Below, in pieces: positions 27,683 through 39,100 of a stretch of DNA of 64,000 bases. Source of the stretch: Sediminibacterium sp. KACHI17 (lineage in GTDB: Bacteria; Bacteroidota; Bacteroidia; Chitinophagales; Chitinophagaceae). A program made the position numbers and the translations under genes. Each line of letters opens with the position of its first letter. Position 1 is the first letter of the stretch. The stretch covers positions 1,674,001 through 1,738,000 of the forward strand of contig NZ_AP029612.1 of the NCBI RefSeq assembly GCF_040362915.1, read 5' to 3'. The notes under the pieces are model-generated. The model was not told the DNA's origin. It worked only from the letters and a program-made list of their open reading frames with translations, and searched no databases.

Positions 27683-30600
27683 TTAGTTTCTACCTAAGAC
27701 AACTGCTGTTTCATTGTTACGCGCGAGGATGTAAGATTGTTTCCCGCCAATCATGATCGGTCTTACATTTCTTACTTGTCCTTTAACTCGTACGGGTTCA
27801 ACTTTTGCTACTATCATACCCTTTCCTTTTTGGTATTGAAGTAGGGTACCGAAATCAGCATCTTGTCTTCCGATCTCTATGTTATTACCGTAGAAATTAC
27901 CTGAGGTCAGCCAAAAAGTTCCTTGTTCAGTTTGTATTTTTTGAATGGATCTGATTTGACTCAGTTGTGTTTCAAATGGCAATGGAGTTGCGGTAAATGT
28001 CAGATCACCATTGTTGATGACCATCAAATGATCAAAATTATTGGCCTCGAGTTGAAATGCTTTTTCAAATTTCTGTGGTGCAAATAATTCTTTTAAATCA
28101 GCTTTTGCAAAATCTGCAGCATACAAGAATTTTTTTCTGATCGCAGGAATGGATTTCTCCAATTGTAATTTACTTGCCAGTGGTATTTCTTTACCACCTA
28201 CAAAATAGGTCATAATCTGTTCTACCCTGCCATTATCATCAAAGTCATTGATATACATTTTAACAGGAGCATTCAGAGAGGCTTTAACCCGACTGTTCTG
28301 CCCAAAGTTTCCTGCTAGTAGATCTATATCACCATCACCATCTATATCATCGGCATGAACCGTTTGCCACCATCCTTTTTCGGCAATGATATTTTGTCGG
28401 ACGAACTGTCGATCTTTTTTGATGAACACATCAATACCTCCCCAGTTATATGCCAGTAACAAATCTTTTTGTTGATCCTTATTCATATCTACCCATTGGG
28501 CGGATGTGACCATTCCGGGGTTTAAGAGCTCTTTACTATAAGTCACTGTTACATCCTGAAAATTTCCGTAACCATCATTGAGTAAGAGATAAGAACGCGG
28601 AGGCATACCATAGGCCCATGTGATGGAACGACCTGCAAAAAACAGATCCACAAATCCATCCCCATTGATATCATTGGCAACAACTTTACTTTGCGTGTTC
28701 ATACCACTAGGAAAAGCAAAATCTTTCTTACGAAGATTTCCGCGTCCATCATTGAGGTACAAGAGTGGTTGCAGGTGTTCATCTTCTCCATAATATTCAT
28801 TACCACCGGTTGCGATCACAAGATCGATCGCCTGATCATTATTGACATCAACCCAAATGGCATCCACATTTTCCCATATCGAGTCTTTCGTTAATGCGGG
28901 CTGCTCCGACCGCTGAAAACGACCCTGTTTCGTTTGAATGAATAATGCATTCTTATTTCCTTTAGAAGCTCCAATAAACACATCTTCTAATCCATCTTTA
29001 TTGATATCAGCTACTGCCAATGCAGGCCCTTCCATAGAAAGCATATGCGGGATCAGCGGCTCTCTGTCAAAATCATTGAATACATTTTCCTCATGTTTGA
29101 AATCCAGCCCTGTACTGGCAGTAATATCTTGTAAAATGGATGTAGCTGTATGAGGCGACTGTAGTCTTTGTACAAAATCGAACTCAGGTAAGCCCTTCTT
29201 ATAGGTAAGAGATAATGATCCCTTTTTTGATATTGTAACAGATTGATATGTTCTGTCTGGCCATATCAAGAGGGCAGAATCAGGTTGAATATCCTTTAGT
29301 CCGGCATGCAATGGACCCAACATACTGGATTGAAAACCTCGTACAGGATACTGTTCATAACTGTAGCACTGATCCTTTGCATAGATCAAAAGTTTAGCTC
29401 CGATCGCTCGTTTGTTGATCGAGTCTCCGGTCAGTTCTAATCGAATATAATTCTGAGATAATGTATCGGTATTGGTTTTATTCTCATAGATCAAAACAGG
29501 ATCATTGATATTATTGACAACAACATCCAGATCTCCATCATTATCAAGATCAGCATAAACAGACCCATTCGAAAAAGTTGGGAGATTATTTTGTATACTA
29601 TCGGTGATATTATTAAACTGGAATGCACCGCGATTTCTGAAAAACTGATTCGGTAATTTGATCTCGGGGAATTTACTTATCAGAGCGAGGTCTTTATCCT
29701 GAATCGTATTGTTTTTAAGTTTTTCCTGGAGCTCACCGCCGGAGACATAATTGATGTAATCAATATCATTCATTCGCTTGGGAATACCATTGGATACAAA
29801 CAGATCCTTAAGTCCGTCATTATCAAAATCCATCCATAAAGATGCCCAACTCCAGTCAGTTGCATGTACACCTGAGTACTGTCCTACTTCACTAAAGTTT
29901 CCATTTTTCCGATTGTATTGAAGGTTATTCCTTGCATACTGATGTGTATATCCGTACTGAAGTTTTTGCTGAAATATATTGTAATCATCTTCAGCCATGG
30001 ATCTTTTCAGCATATACTGATCATAAGGTAGCATATCCATGGAGATGATTTCCGGATAAGCGTCGTTATTGATATCAGCCACATCAACACCCATACTGAA
30101 TTGACTTGTATGCATTAACTGACTTGCCCCTTGTTCTGAAAAAGTTCCATTTGTTTGATTGATGTAGAGATAATCATTCTCATGAAAATCATTCCCCACA
30201 TAGATGTCTGGCCAACCATCCAGATTAATATCTGCTACTACTACTCCCAATCCATATCCGATCTTCGTTCCATTGATACCGGCTTCTTTGGTGACATTCG
30301 TGAATTGTGGTATGTGATTCCCTTTTTCATCTTTACGCTGGTCATTACGGTAGAGTCTCTGTCCTGCAAGTGAATCATACGTATTTAAAAAGTTAGCCCG
30401 TGGTGCATAATTACCATCATGATTCACTGAGTGATTGAGTAAGAACATATCCAAATCACCATCACCATCATAATCCAAAAAAGCAGATTGGGTACTAAAA
30501 CCTGAAAAATCGAGTCCATACATGGTTGCCTGATCTTCGTATACAGGTATTCCATCTTTACCAATTGCGGTACATACCAGCAGTTGATTCTTTCCCTTCA

Positions 30601-31030
30601 GTGTTTTGTAATTACCTACTCTACAAACATAAATATCCAGCAGTCCGTCATTATTAATATCTACAACAGATACACCTGTGCTCCATGCTCCATCCACAGG
30701 TATACGCGCTTCTTTGGTAACATCTTTGAACTGAAGATTTCCGGTATTGAGATATAACCTGTTGTTTTCTTGATTGGCTGCAAAAAATAAATCGATCAAT
30801 CCATCATTATTAAAATCACCTGCTCCAACTCCTGCTCCATTATAATAGTACATGTAAGAAAACAGGTTAAACGAGGTAGACGGATGCAAGGTATTACTGA
30901 AATGAATACCTGTGCGTTCATGATCAGCTATTTCAAACAAGGGTGCATCCTTTTTTCCTTTACAGCCAATACCTACAATAATCAGCAGGAAAATACCTGT
31001 ATATATAGATCTCATATTCATTCCTTTCAT
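27683..31030 (-). CDS. FG-GAP/VCBS double-propeller lipoprotein with ASPIC/UnbV domain (paralogue 2)
   Basis: A 1115-residue lipoprotein (lipobox VGIGC, Cys23 from the first ATG; an ATG five codons later is also possible). Seven calcium-type repeats lie in the first half (DFNNDGLID to DLDNDGDLD). The UnbV domain follows (IGAKLLIYAKDQ ... LLIWPDRTYQ), then at least six repeats. The start codon overlaps the stop of the upstream paralogue by 4 nt (ATGA at 31030-31027), so translation is coupled. It forms the 3' end of the susC-susD transcription direction. The role is probably surface ligand binding (inference). Confidence 0.87.
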   Translation of the reverse strand: MKGMNMRSIYTGIFLLIIVGIGCKGKKDAPLFEIADHERTGIHFSNTLHPSTSFNLFSYMYYYNGAGVGAGDFNNDGLIDLFFAANQENNRLYLNTGNLQFKDVTKEARIPVDGAWSTGVSVVDINNDGLLDIYVCRVGNYKTLKGKNQLLVCTAIGKDGIPVYEDQATMYGLDFSGFSTQSAFLDYDGDGDLDMFLLNHSVNHDGNYAPRANFLNTYDSLAGQRLYRNDQRKDEKGNHIPQFTNVTKEAGINGTKIGYGLGVVVADINLDGWPDIYVGNDFHENDYLYINQTNGTFSEQGASQLMHTSQFSMGVDVADINNDAYPEIISMDMLPYDQYMLKRSMAEDDYNIFQQKLQYGYTHQYARNNLQYNRKNGNFSEVGQYSGVHATDWSWASLWMDFDNDGLKDLFVSNGIPKRMNDIDYINYVSGGELQEKLKNNTIQDKDLALISKFPEIKLPNQFFRNRGAFQFNNITDSIQNNLPTFSNGSVYADLDNDGDLDVVVNNINDPVLIYENKTNTDTLSQNYIRLELTGDSINKRAIGAKLLIYAKDQCYSYEQYPVRGFQSSMLGPLHAGLKDIQPDSALLIWPDRTYQSVTISKKGSLSLTYKKGLPEFDFVQRLQSPHTATSILQDITASTGLDFKHEENVFNDFDREPLIPHMLSMEGPALAVADINKDGLEDVFIGASKGNKNALFIQTKQGRFQRSEQPALTKDSIWENVDAIWVDVNNDQAIDLVIATGGNEYYGEDEHLQPLLYLNDGRGNLRKKDFAFPSGMNTQSKVVANDINGDGFVDLFFAGRSITWAYGMPPRSYLLLNDGYGNFQDVTVTYSKELLNPGMVTSAQWVDMNKDQQKDLLLAYNWGGIDVFIKKDRQFVRQNIIAEKGWWQTVHADDIDGDGDIDLLAGNFGQNSRVKASLNAPVKMYINDFDDNGRVEQIMTYFVGGKEIPLASKLQLEKSIPAIRKKFLYAADFAKADLKELFAPQKFEKAFQLEANNFDHLMVINNGDLTFTATPLPFETQLSQIRSIQKIQTEQGTFWLTSGNFYGNNIEIGRQDADFGTLLQYQKGKGMIVAKVEPVRVKGQVRNVRPIMIGGKQSYILARNNETAVVLGRN

Positions 31031-34000
31031 TTTACCTGTGGTACTTGTTTTTTATCCGACTGATGATTGATATAATAACACACAGGTGTATCATTATTAC
31101 GTGCGAACAAAATGATGTTTCTATTTTTTTGTTGAATCATTGAGATGTCTCTCACCTGTCCCTTTACTGATAAACCAGATACTGATGCTGTCTGAGGTTC
31201 GAAAACATTATTTCCTTTATTGATCAAAACATGCCCATAAGAAGCATCAACACTACAAAACTGAGGCAACAGATCAAAGAAATTACCTGCTAATACAATA
31301 TCATTTTTACCATCTTGGTTAAGGTCTGTGATCACAGATGCATGAACAGAAGATAATTGTACCATATAGGGTAAGGTCATCAGTTTAAATTGTCCCTTAC
31401 CGTTATTGATCGCAATTGAATTAGCTGCATTGTTTACTGTTAAGCGTTTAACATCTTTCAACCCATCTTTGAAGATCTGTTCAATGGTTTTATCCGCAAA
31501 ATCAGAGTGCTTGAGATTTGATTTTTTCAGTGATGGGATCTGATCTGTAATATCTTTTTTCAGAAATACAGGAACATCTTTTTTCTGAATACTATGACTG
31601 AAAATTTTATCAATAGTCGCATTTTGGTCAAAATCTTTGATCCAAAGAGAAACAGGTTCTTCAGAAGTTGGTCTCATGTAAAAATTCTGCCCAATATTTC
31701 CCAATACCAGATCAAGATGTCCATCTCCATTTAAATCGCCAACGGATAAAGACTGCCACCATCCCAATTCCTTTTCCAGTCCGGTAGATCGCTCTTGAAA
31801 TGTACCATTTGAGAAAGTAAAGATTTTAGGAGACATCCATTCTCCTGTAATGATCAATTCATTTTTATTATCGCTATCTATATCCACCCATGCAGCATCT
31901 GTTACCATACCTAACTGATCCATAAAAGGAGCGGCCTTTCCTGTAACATCAGTGAATTTACCTCCTCCATCATTATGGTATAGATAGCTTTTGGGGGAGA
32001 TGCCATAATTCTGTGGTTCACTTCTGCTACCGATAAAAAGATCGGTTTTACCATCCGAATCATAATCCAATGCTACTGCAATACCCGCATTCGTATGGCT
32101 TAGCGGAAAAGTACCGGACTGCAATACGAAATTGCCGGCTCCATCATTCATGTAAAGCTGGTGTTGGTATTTTTCAGAAGAAGCAGGTACAAAGTTGCCG
32201 CCACCACCAGTAAACAGATCCATATCTCCATCTTGATCCGCATCAAAGAAAAGTGCAGCAGTTACATCATTGAAAGTAAATTTCTCAAAATCAGGTATTT
32301 TCTTTTTTAAAAAACCTTGCGATGTCTGTAGATACAATTGCGATGGTTGACCAACAGCTCCTCCAATAAATAGGTCTTCCAGTCCGTCTTTGTTCACATC
32401 AGCCACTGCTGTTTTTGGGCCTTGTTTCGAGAGCATGAACGGAATATTTCTTTCTTGATAGAAATCAATATGTTCATCTTCCTTATGCGCATCGAATGAG
32501 AGAGCAGACAGAGAAAGCAGTGTCTCGTTTACAACAGCCTGTTGTGGCTGCCAAGGTCTTACTTTAGCACTGTCATAGTGAATATGCTGTAAGCTATTGA
32601 CAGCAGCATTGGTAAACGTATAAATGGTATTATTAGGCCATTGTATCTGAATAGAATCGATACGGTTTTTGCCTATTCCAATAGTTTGTTTGTATTCTAT
32701 TGATGATTGAAATCCTTTACTCGGGATCAGCTCTCTGGTGATCAATTGATCGCCTGCAAACACTTTGATCTTACTGCCTATTGCAAAGGGATTATTGTCT
32801 TTGTAGTGTAATTGCAAAGCGATGTACTTGTTTGCAGAATCATCATTACTCGTATTTCTATATACAAGTGCTTCCTGATTTACATTGTTAATGATGAGGT
32901 CGAGATCTCCATCATTATCAAGATCTGCATAAGAAGCCCCGTTTGAAAATGTTGGTTGATCAAGCCCCCATTCCTGTTCGGCATCTTTGAATTTAAGGTT
33001 ACCGAGATTCTTAAATGCTTTATTGGGAATAGGAACAGAAGGCATTTTATCAATGACTGTATTAACTTCTTCTTTCTTCCCTTTCAATACCATTTGATTC
33101 ACCACATCATTGGCAAAAAAGTCGATAAAATCCTGATCGGTGACATCACGATAGATACCGTTACATACCAGGATATCAGACAACCCATCATTATCTGCAT
33201 CAAACATCAATGCACCCCAACTCCAGTCACTGGCAGCTACGCCACTGAAAAAACCGGTTTCCAAAAACCGTCCTTCCCCATTGTTGACTTGTAATGCATT
33301 TTGAGTGTATTGATTATAAAAACCCTGATCTTGTTTTAATTTGAATACATCATAATTTTCGAAAGAAGTATTTGTTTTCAATCGATAATCATCTCCCGGT
33401 AACATATCGGTAGTGAAAATATCAGGTTTACCATCATTGTTGATGTCTTGCAGATCTGCACCCATCGATGAAAAACTGATATGTTGTGTGCGATTTTCTA
33501 TTTCATCTTTAAAAGTTCCATTTTGTTGATTGATGTATAAGTAGTCTTTTTCAAAAAAGTCATTGGATACATATACATCCGGATATCCGTCCAGGTTTAC
33601 ATCACCCACGGTCACTCCTAAACCGAAACTGATGATACTACCATAAATACCTGCTTCTTTAGTAACGTCGGTAAACTTATGATTGTCGTTTCGCAGTAAG
33701 TGATCGCCACCGCCTTTTAGAAATTCAGCATAAGGCGCTTCTGCATCAGGGATGCTACGCATGTTTGCATAGTTCAGTGAGTTGACGGGAATGGGACTGT
33801 TATTTACCAGGAAGCAATCCAGGTCACCATCTAAATCATAATCAAAGAAAGATGCATGGGTCGTATAACCATCATTGTCAAGACCATATTCAGCTGCCTT
33901 TTCGGTAAAAGTGAGGTTCTTGTTATTGATGTACAGTTTATTTTTTCTCAATGCTTTATTAAGCATATTTCCGGCGTTACATACATAAATATCAAGCCAT

Positions 34001-34368
34001 CCATCTGCGTTAATATCAACGAAGACGACCCCTGTACTCCATTCATTGTTGTATGTTATTCCGGCTTTTGTAGTAATATCTTCAAACTTGAAGTCGCCTT
34101 TATTGAGATATAGTTTATTACTGCTTTGATTGGCCGTAAAGAAAACTTCAGGCAACCCATCATTATTTAAATCTCCGGTAGCTACTCCACCGCCGTTATA
34201 AAAATTACGGTACTTAAATACATTAAAAGACTCCGATTCTGTAAGTGTGTTTTTAAAATTGATATTCGAATCAGACACAAGTGAGTACAATGTCTTTTTA
34301 CGATCATTCTTACAGGCTGTAATGCAAGCGCAACAAATAATTAATAACCAGATTCTATAGCGTATCAT
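31027..34368 (-). CDS. FG-GAP/VCBS double-propeller lipoprotein with ASPIC/UnbV domain (paralogue 3)
   Basis: A 1113-residue lipoprotein (lipobox ITAC, Cys19). It has seven calcium-type repeats before (DLNNDGLPE to DLDNDGDLD) and seven after (DVNKDGLED to DLNQDGKND) an UnbV domain (IGSKIKVFAGDQ ... IQIQWPNNTIY). The ending KGQVRDISMIQQKNRNIILFARNNDTPV matches that of paralogue 2 (KGQVRNVRPIM ... ILARNNETAV), so the pair arose by tandem duplication. It lies 115 bp after susD with a terminator-like hairpin in between, suggesting partial readthrough from susCD or its own promoter. Confidence 0.87.
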   Translation of the reverse strand: MIRYRIWLLIICCACITACKNDRKKTLYSLVSDSNINFKNTLTESESFNVFKYRNFYNGGGVATGDLNNDGLPEVFFTANQSSNKLYLNKGDFKFEDITTKAGITYNNEWSTGVVFVDINADGWLDIYVCNAGNMLNKALRKNKLYINNKNLTFTEKAAEYGLDNDGYTTHASFFDYDLDGDLDCFLVNNSPIPVNSLNYANMRSIPDAEAPYAEFLKGGGDHLLRNDNHKFTDVTKEAGIYGSIISFGLGVTVGDVNLDGYPDVYVSNDFFEKDYLYINQQNGTFKDEIENRTQHISFSSMGADLQDINNDGKPDIFTTDMLPGDDYRLKTNTSFENYDVFKLKQDQGFYNQYTQNALQVNNGEGRFLETGFFSGVAASDWSWGALMFDADNDGLSDILVCNGIYRDVTDQDFIDFFANDVVNQMVLKGKKEEVNTVIDKMPSVPIPNKAFKNLGNLKFKDAEQEWGLDQPTFSNGASYADLDNDGDLDLIINNVNQEALVYRNTSNDDSANKYIALQLHYKDNNPFAIGSKIKVFAGDQLITRELIPSKGFQSSIEYKQTIGIGKNRIDSIQIQWPNNTIYTFTNAAVNSLQHIHYDSAKVRPWQPQQAVVNETLLSLSALSFDAHKEDEHIDFYQERNIPFMLSKQGPKTAVADVNKDGLEDLFIGGAVGQPSQLYLQTSQGFLKKKIPDFEKFTFNDVTAALFFDADQDGDMDLFTGGGGNFVPASSEKYQHQLYMNDGAGNFVLQSGTFPLSHTNAGIAVALDYDSDGKTDLFIGSRSEPQNYGISPKSYLYHNDGGGKFTDVTGKAAPFMDQLGMVTDAAWVDIDSDNKNELIITGEWMSPKIFTFSNGTFQERSTGLEKELGWWQSLSVGDLNGDGHLDLVLGNIGQNFYMRPTSEEPVSLWIKDFDQNATIDKIFSHSIQKKDVPVFLKKDITDQIPSLKKSNLKHSDFADKTIEQIFKDGLKDVKRLTVNNAANSIAINNGKGQFKLMTLPYMVQLSSVHASVITDLNQDGKNDIVLAGNFFDLLPQFCSVDASYGHVLINKGNNVFEPQTASVSGLSVKGQVRDISMIQQKNRNIILFARNNDTPVCYYINHQSDKKQVPQVK

Positions 34369-34431
34369 AGTATGCTAAAATAGTATAAATACCGGCTGGT
34401 ATTGTTGAAGTATTGGATAATCTAAACATAA

Positions 34432-34460
34432 AAAAGCCGGTTCAAATTGAACCGGCTTTT
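34432..34460 (-). terminator. Terminator-like hairpin between susD and the UnbV genes
   Basis: AAAAGCCGGTTC and GAACCGGCTTTT form a long stem around a 5-nt loop. On the minus strand it ends in a run of T residues. It lies 23 bp after the susD stop. It may end most susCD transcripts and so set a lower level for the downstream UnbV genes. Confidence 0.8.
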
Positions 34461-34483
34461 GGAAATTATACGTTCTAACTGAA

Positions 34484-36097
34484 TTAGTAACCTACGTTCT
34501 GCTTCAGATTAGGATTAGATGCTAAGGCAGTAGTTGGAATTGGATATACTGCTTTGTAAGCTTCTGATGCGTTTGGTCTTTCTTCAACAGGAGCGTTGAA
34601 TCTTCCGAAACGAATCATATCTGTTCTTCTGTGACCTTCGAGGTAAAGTTCACGACCTCTTTCAGCCAATAATGAAGTCAATGTTACAGCTGTAAGTGGA
34701 GAAGCTCCTCTCAATGTACGGATGCTGTTTACAATGGTCAATGGTGTTTCACCATTTGCACCTGTTGTGCCGCCTCTCAGTAACGCTTCAGCTTTCATCA
34801 GACGAACGTCTGCAAAGCGAAGGAAAGGAAACTCATTCTGGCTGCCCCATGCACCATCATTGATTGTTGCTGGATCCAGAGGGAATTTATTTACACGAAT
34901 ACCGCTTGCTTCTCCGTTGAAGAAAATAGATGCAGTACGAGTGAAGACAAGTGGGTTACCACTTCTGTCATACAGATCACCGATTGGATCACCGATCACA
35001 CCTGGCTCTTTAGGATTGCTAGGCTTAACAGGACCACGTGCTTGTCCAACAAGGAAACCAGCGTTAGAACCTACTAAGTTAGTATAACCAGCCAGCGGAG
35101 TTGATTTACGAACGTCAACATCTTCAAAGCTATCATAGAATTGAGACAGTGTTACGAAACCATTCCAGCTTGATGGACGTTGGTTGTAGTGCCAGCTTTG
35201 GCAAGTCTGCCAAACCAGGTTAGCACCGTTACCAGCTCTCGCATCACTTCCAGCTTTACGTACAAAGATGTTTTCAGAAGAAGCAGTACCGTTGTTCCAT
35301 TTGAAGTTATCCCAGTATTGAGGGTCTAAGCTCAGGTTAACGTTAGCTGCAACCAGATTACAATATTCAATCACCTTGTTCATATCTGCTGGTGCAAAAG
35401 TGAATGGACCTGCAGGTGAAGCCGGATCTTGTTTGTAAACTGCTTTGTTCAGGTATGCTTTAGCCAATAAAGCCCAAGCTGCTTCTTTAGTAGCCTGACC
35501 TCTGTTGTTTCTGTCATAAGCTGGCAGGTTTGGTACTGCAGCTTCAAGTTCAGCGATCACCGCATCGATAGCAGCTGATCTTGTTAACACATCAGGAATT
35601 GCGTTTGCAGCTGCAGTTGCAGGACGTGTTTGAACTTGACCATAAATATCACATACCAGGAGACGGAAGAAAGCACGCAGGAACTGACCTTCAGCTTTTG
35701 TCAAGCCAGTAGCAGTTTCAGCCACCAAAGTTGTTTGGAAAAGTGCTCCGTTCAAACCATTCCAAGTATCATTGATCTGGTTATGATCAGGACCCCAGGT
35801 ATGCAGGTGCAGACGACGCCATGTACCGAAGTCATCCCAGTCAGTACCACGTGTTGGGCCCATGATTTCATCGGTAGAGTGCTCTTGCAAGCCAAACCAG
35901 TTACCCTGGCCACCGGTTAATTGGTTTAATTGTTCATACACCGCTGCGATAGATGGTGGAGTTGGAGCTCCGCTACCGCTATTTGGTGCAATTGAGTTCG
36001 GTGCTTCCAGCTTTGGATCAAGCTTGGAGCAGGATACGGTAAGTGCAGCAACAGCAGCGACAACCGGTACAAACCTACTTTTTAGAATATTTTTCAT
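34484..36097 (-). CDS. SusD/RagB-family outer-membrane substrate-binding lipoprotein
   Basis: A 537-residue lipoprotein (lipobox TVSC, Cys23). The helical N-terminal half has TPR-like segments and the C-terminal half carries the usual family ending: FLRFADVRLMKAEALLRGG, RGRELYLEGHRRTDMIRFGRF and an end at NPNLKQNVGY. SusD proteins sit as lids on SusC and bind the incoming ligand. The gene follows susC by 19 bp. The substrate cannot be told, and no polysaccharide lyase or endo-glycosidase lies next to it. Confidence 0.95.
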   Translation of the reverse strand: MKNILKSRFVPVVAAVAALTVSCSKLDPKLEAPNSIAPNSGSGAPTPPSIAAVYEQLNQLTGGQGNWFGLQEHSTDEIMGPTRGTDWDDFGTWRRLHLHTWGPDHNQINDTWNGLNGALFQTTLVAETATGLTKAEGQFLRAFFRLLVCDIYGQVQTRPATAAANAIPDVLTRSAAIDAVIAELEAAVPNLPAYDRNNRGQATKEAAWALLAKAYLNKAVYKQDPASPAGPFTFAPADMNKVIEYCNLVAANVNLSLDPQYWDNFKWNNGTASSENIFVRKAGSDARAGNGANLVWQTCQSWHYNQRPSSWNGFVTLSQFYDSFEDVDVRKSTPLAGYTNLVGSNAGFLVGQARGPVKPSNPKEPGVIGDPIGDLYDRSGNPLVFTRTASIFFNGEASGIRVNKFPLDPATINDGAWGSQNEFPFLRFADVRLMKAEALLRGGTTGANGETPLTIVNSIRTLRGASPLTAVTLTSLLAERGRELYLEGHRRTDMIRFGRFNAPVEERPNASEAYKAVYPIPTTALASNPNLKQNVGY

Positions 36098-36116
36098 TGC
36101 TTTCAGTATTTATTAT

Positions 36117-39100
36117 TTAAAATCCAACATTTAAACCTACTGTAATGATCCTTGGTCTTGGATATTGAGTGTAGTCAAATCCGCGAGAAGGAATACCATT
36201 GATGTTTTTGTCAACATTCACTTCAGGATCGATGCCAGAGTATCCGGTAATCAACGCCAGGTTCTGACCTGATGCGAATACTGACATAGACTTGAAGAGG
36301 CTGTTTTTCTTCAGGTTAAATGCATAGCTCAGATTCACGTTTGCAAGACGGATGAAATCACCCTTCTCTAAGAAACGAGTTGAAACTGATCCAGGGTTAA
36401 ATGGATTCTCAGGTCCGTTACCCACTTCATATGTTACGTTACGAGCGTTACGCAAGCTACCTTTCAGGAATAATGCGTTTGCTGTATTGTTATATACGTG
36501 GAAACCTGTGATAGCGTTCAAGAACACGCTCAAATTCCATCTGCCATATGAGAAATTATTGGTCAAACCGGCGAAGAATGTAGGCAATGCAGAACCAACC
36601 AGTCTGTTGGCAGCACCATTACCATAACGAGCGTTACCGTTACCGTCAAAGCCATTGAATACTGGCATTGACCAAGTAAAGATAGAAGATCCGTTGGTCA
36701 GGGTTTGTGCAAAGGCACCAGTCAGACCCTGTCCACTCACCGCACCAGTATTGATTGGTGTTGGAAGACCTTCGATATTGTTATTTACGGTTGTCATGTT
36801 ATAGCTGATATCCCAGCTGAACTTCTTGCCTTGGATAGCACGATAGTTAACACTTGCTTCCCATCCTTTGTTGATTACTTTACCATCTAAATTAATCCAC
36901 CAGTTAGCAGTCGGAGCAAAACCTCCCGGTGTTGGAGCAAAGAACAACATGTTGGTACGCTTGTTATTGTAGTAATCCAAGGTTACCGATAATCTTTTGT
37001 CTTTGGTAGTGAAATCAACTCCAAAGCCTGTAGTAGCTACTTCTTCCCATTTCAGGTCAGGATTACCCTGCTGGATGAAACGAGTAACAGGACCAGAACC
37101 TACATCAAATGTCTGCTGTAAGTTAAGGGCTGCATAAGAACCTAAGTTATCCTGGCTACCCAGTTTACCATAGTTCGCTCTGAAGCTCAGATCGCTAAGG
37201 AAACCTCCGAAGATGTTCTGCATCCAAGACTCTTCCAATGCTCTCCATTTGAAGGCAAAGGCAGGGAATGTTGCATAACGGTTGTTAGAACCGAATTTCG
37301 AAGATCCATCAGATCTTACTGTTACAGTCAAGAAGTATTTGTCGTTGTAAGTGTAGTTCAAACGACCGAATACAGATTGTAATTCGTTTTTGTCATATCC
37401 CGGAACAAAGTTTGCATAATTGGTAAATGCATTGTAATCTTTTACGAATACATCGTTAGGACCAGTAACCGGAGTTTTCAGTCCCCAACCAAATGAGGCA
37501 TTGTAACGGTTTTCAAAACTCTGATAAGAATAACCTGCTATAGCATTGATAGCATGCTTCTCATTGAAAGTTTTATCATAAGTCAAATAATGCTCAACCA
37601 AGGTTGATTTGGTCTCCAGATTTTGTCTGGTTGTACGACCGTTACCTTGAATACCATTACCATAATCTTTACCGAATACGTTGATAGTACCGCCATAAGC
37701 GTTAGAACCCAAACGAGGATCAGCAAAAGAAGTTCTTTGAGATTTAGAATTATCTAAACCTAATACTACTTTATAGCTGAGGTCTTTTGTGATCTGGTAG
37801 CTTGCAGAGAAGTTACCCAGGAAACGATTGATATAATCGTTATCAGTGAAGTAAGCCAGCATCTGTGCAGGGTTACGCTGATCACCTGGCTGGTAGAAAG
37901 TACCATCTGAATTATAGATAGGGTTGGTTGGGTTGAACTGCAATGCAGCACCTAACAAACTACCCTGATAACCTGCGTTATTAGAAAGTGGCGCATAAGA
38001 GTTTTCTGTTCTTGACATGGTCATGTTAGCTTCCAACTTCAACTTATCGTTGAATAATTTTTGGCTAATGTTTGCGCGACCAGTTAATCTCTCAAGACCA
38101 GTATTCTTAATGATACCTTCCTGATTGTCATAAGAACCGCTCAAACGTACAGAAGTACCTTTGTTGCTCATTGACCAGCTTAAGTTGTGGTTCTGAGAAA
38201 TAGCTGTTCTGAAGATCACATCTTGCCAATCAGTATTGGCACCTCTGTCGATACCTACTACAGCAGCAGCAGCAGCGTCAGGTGAAGCACCTCCGTCGAT
38301 ATTGGCTTTTTTAGCTGCCAATAAGAAATCTTGTGCATTCATCAAGTCATAACGACGAGCAGTTTGTGCAAGTGTAGTAGAAGCACCGTAAGAAAACACG
38401 CCACCTTTACCACCTTTACCTTGCTTGGTAGTGATCAAGATTACACCATTCGCACCTCTTGAACCGTAAATAGCAGCAGCAGATGCATCTTTCAGCACTG
38501 TAATGCTTTCGATATCTGTTGGGTTCAAAAAGATCAATGGGTTTTTAGCGGTTGTACCACCTTCAACACCACTTCCGTTGGTTCCCAATGTACCACCTTG
38601 AATCAGGGGCACACCATCAATAACGTACAATGGTTCCTGTGCACCACTGATAGAACCAGTACCTCTGATGTTAATGGTTGCAGCAGCTCCGGGCTCACCC
38701 GTAGAAGGTGTAACAAGCACACCTGCTGTACGACCCTGTAACAATTGCTCAGGAGAAGCGATCTGGCCTTTGTTGAAATCTTTTTCAGTAACACGAGAAA
38801 CAGAACCAGTCACGTCTTTTGACTTTCTGGTACCGTAACCTACTACTACTACATCAGCAAGCGCATCCGCAGAAGCGGTAAGCGATACATTAGCAGTATT
38901 GGAGGCTGAAATGTTCACGTCAGCAGAAGCGTATCCAGCATAAGATACTGTTAGCGTTCTTGCCGATGAAGGAACAGTAATTTTAAAAGTACCATCTGCA
39001 CCGGTTTGAGCACCAGTCGTTGATCCTTTTACTAACACAGAAGCACCTGCAAGAGGCGATCCGTCCTTTGAATCGGTTACTTTACCGGTAACCGTTTTTG

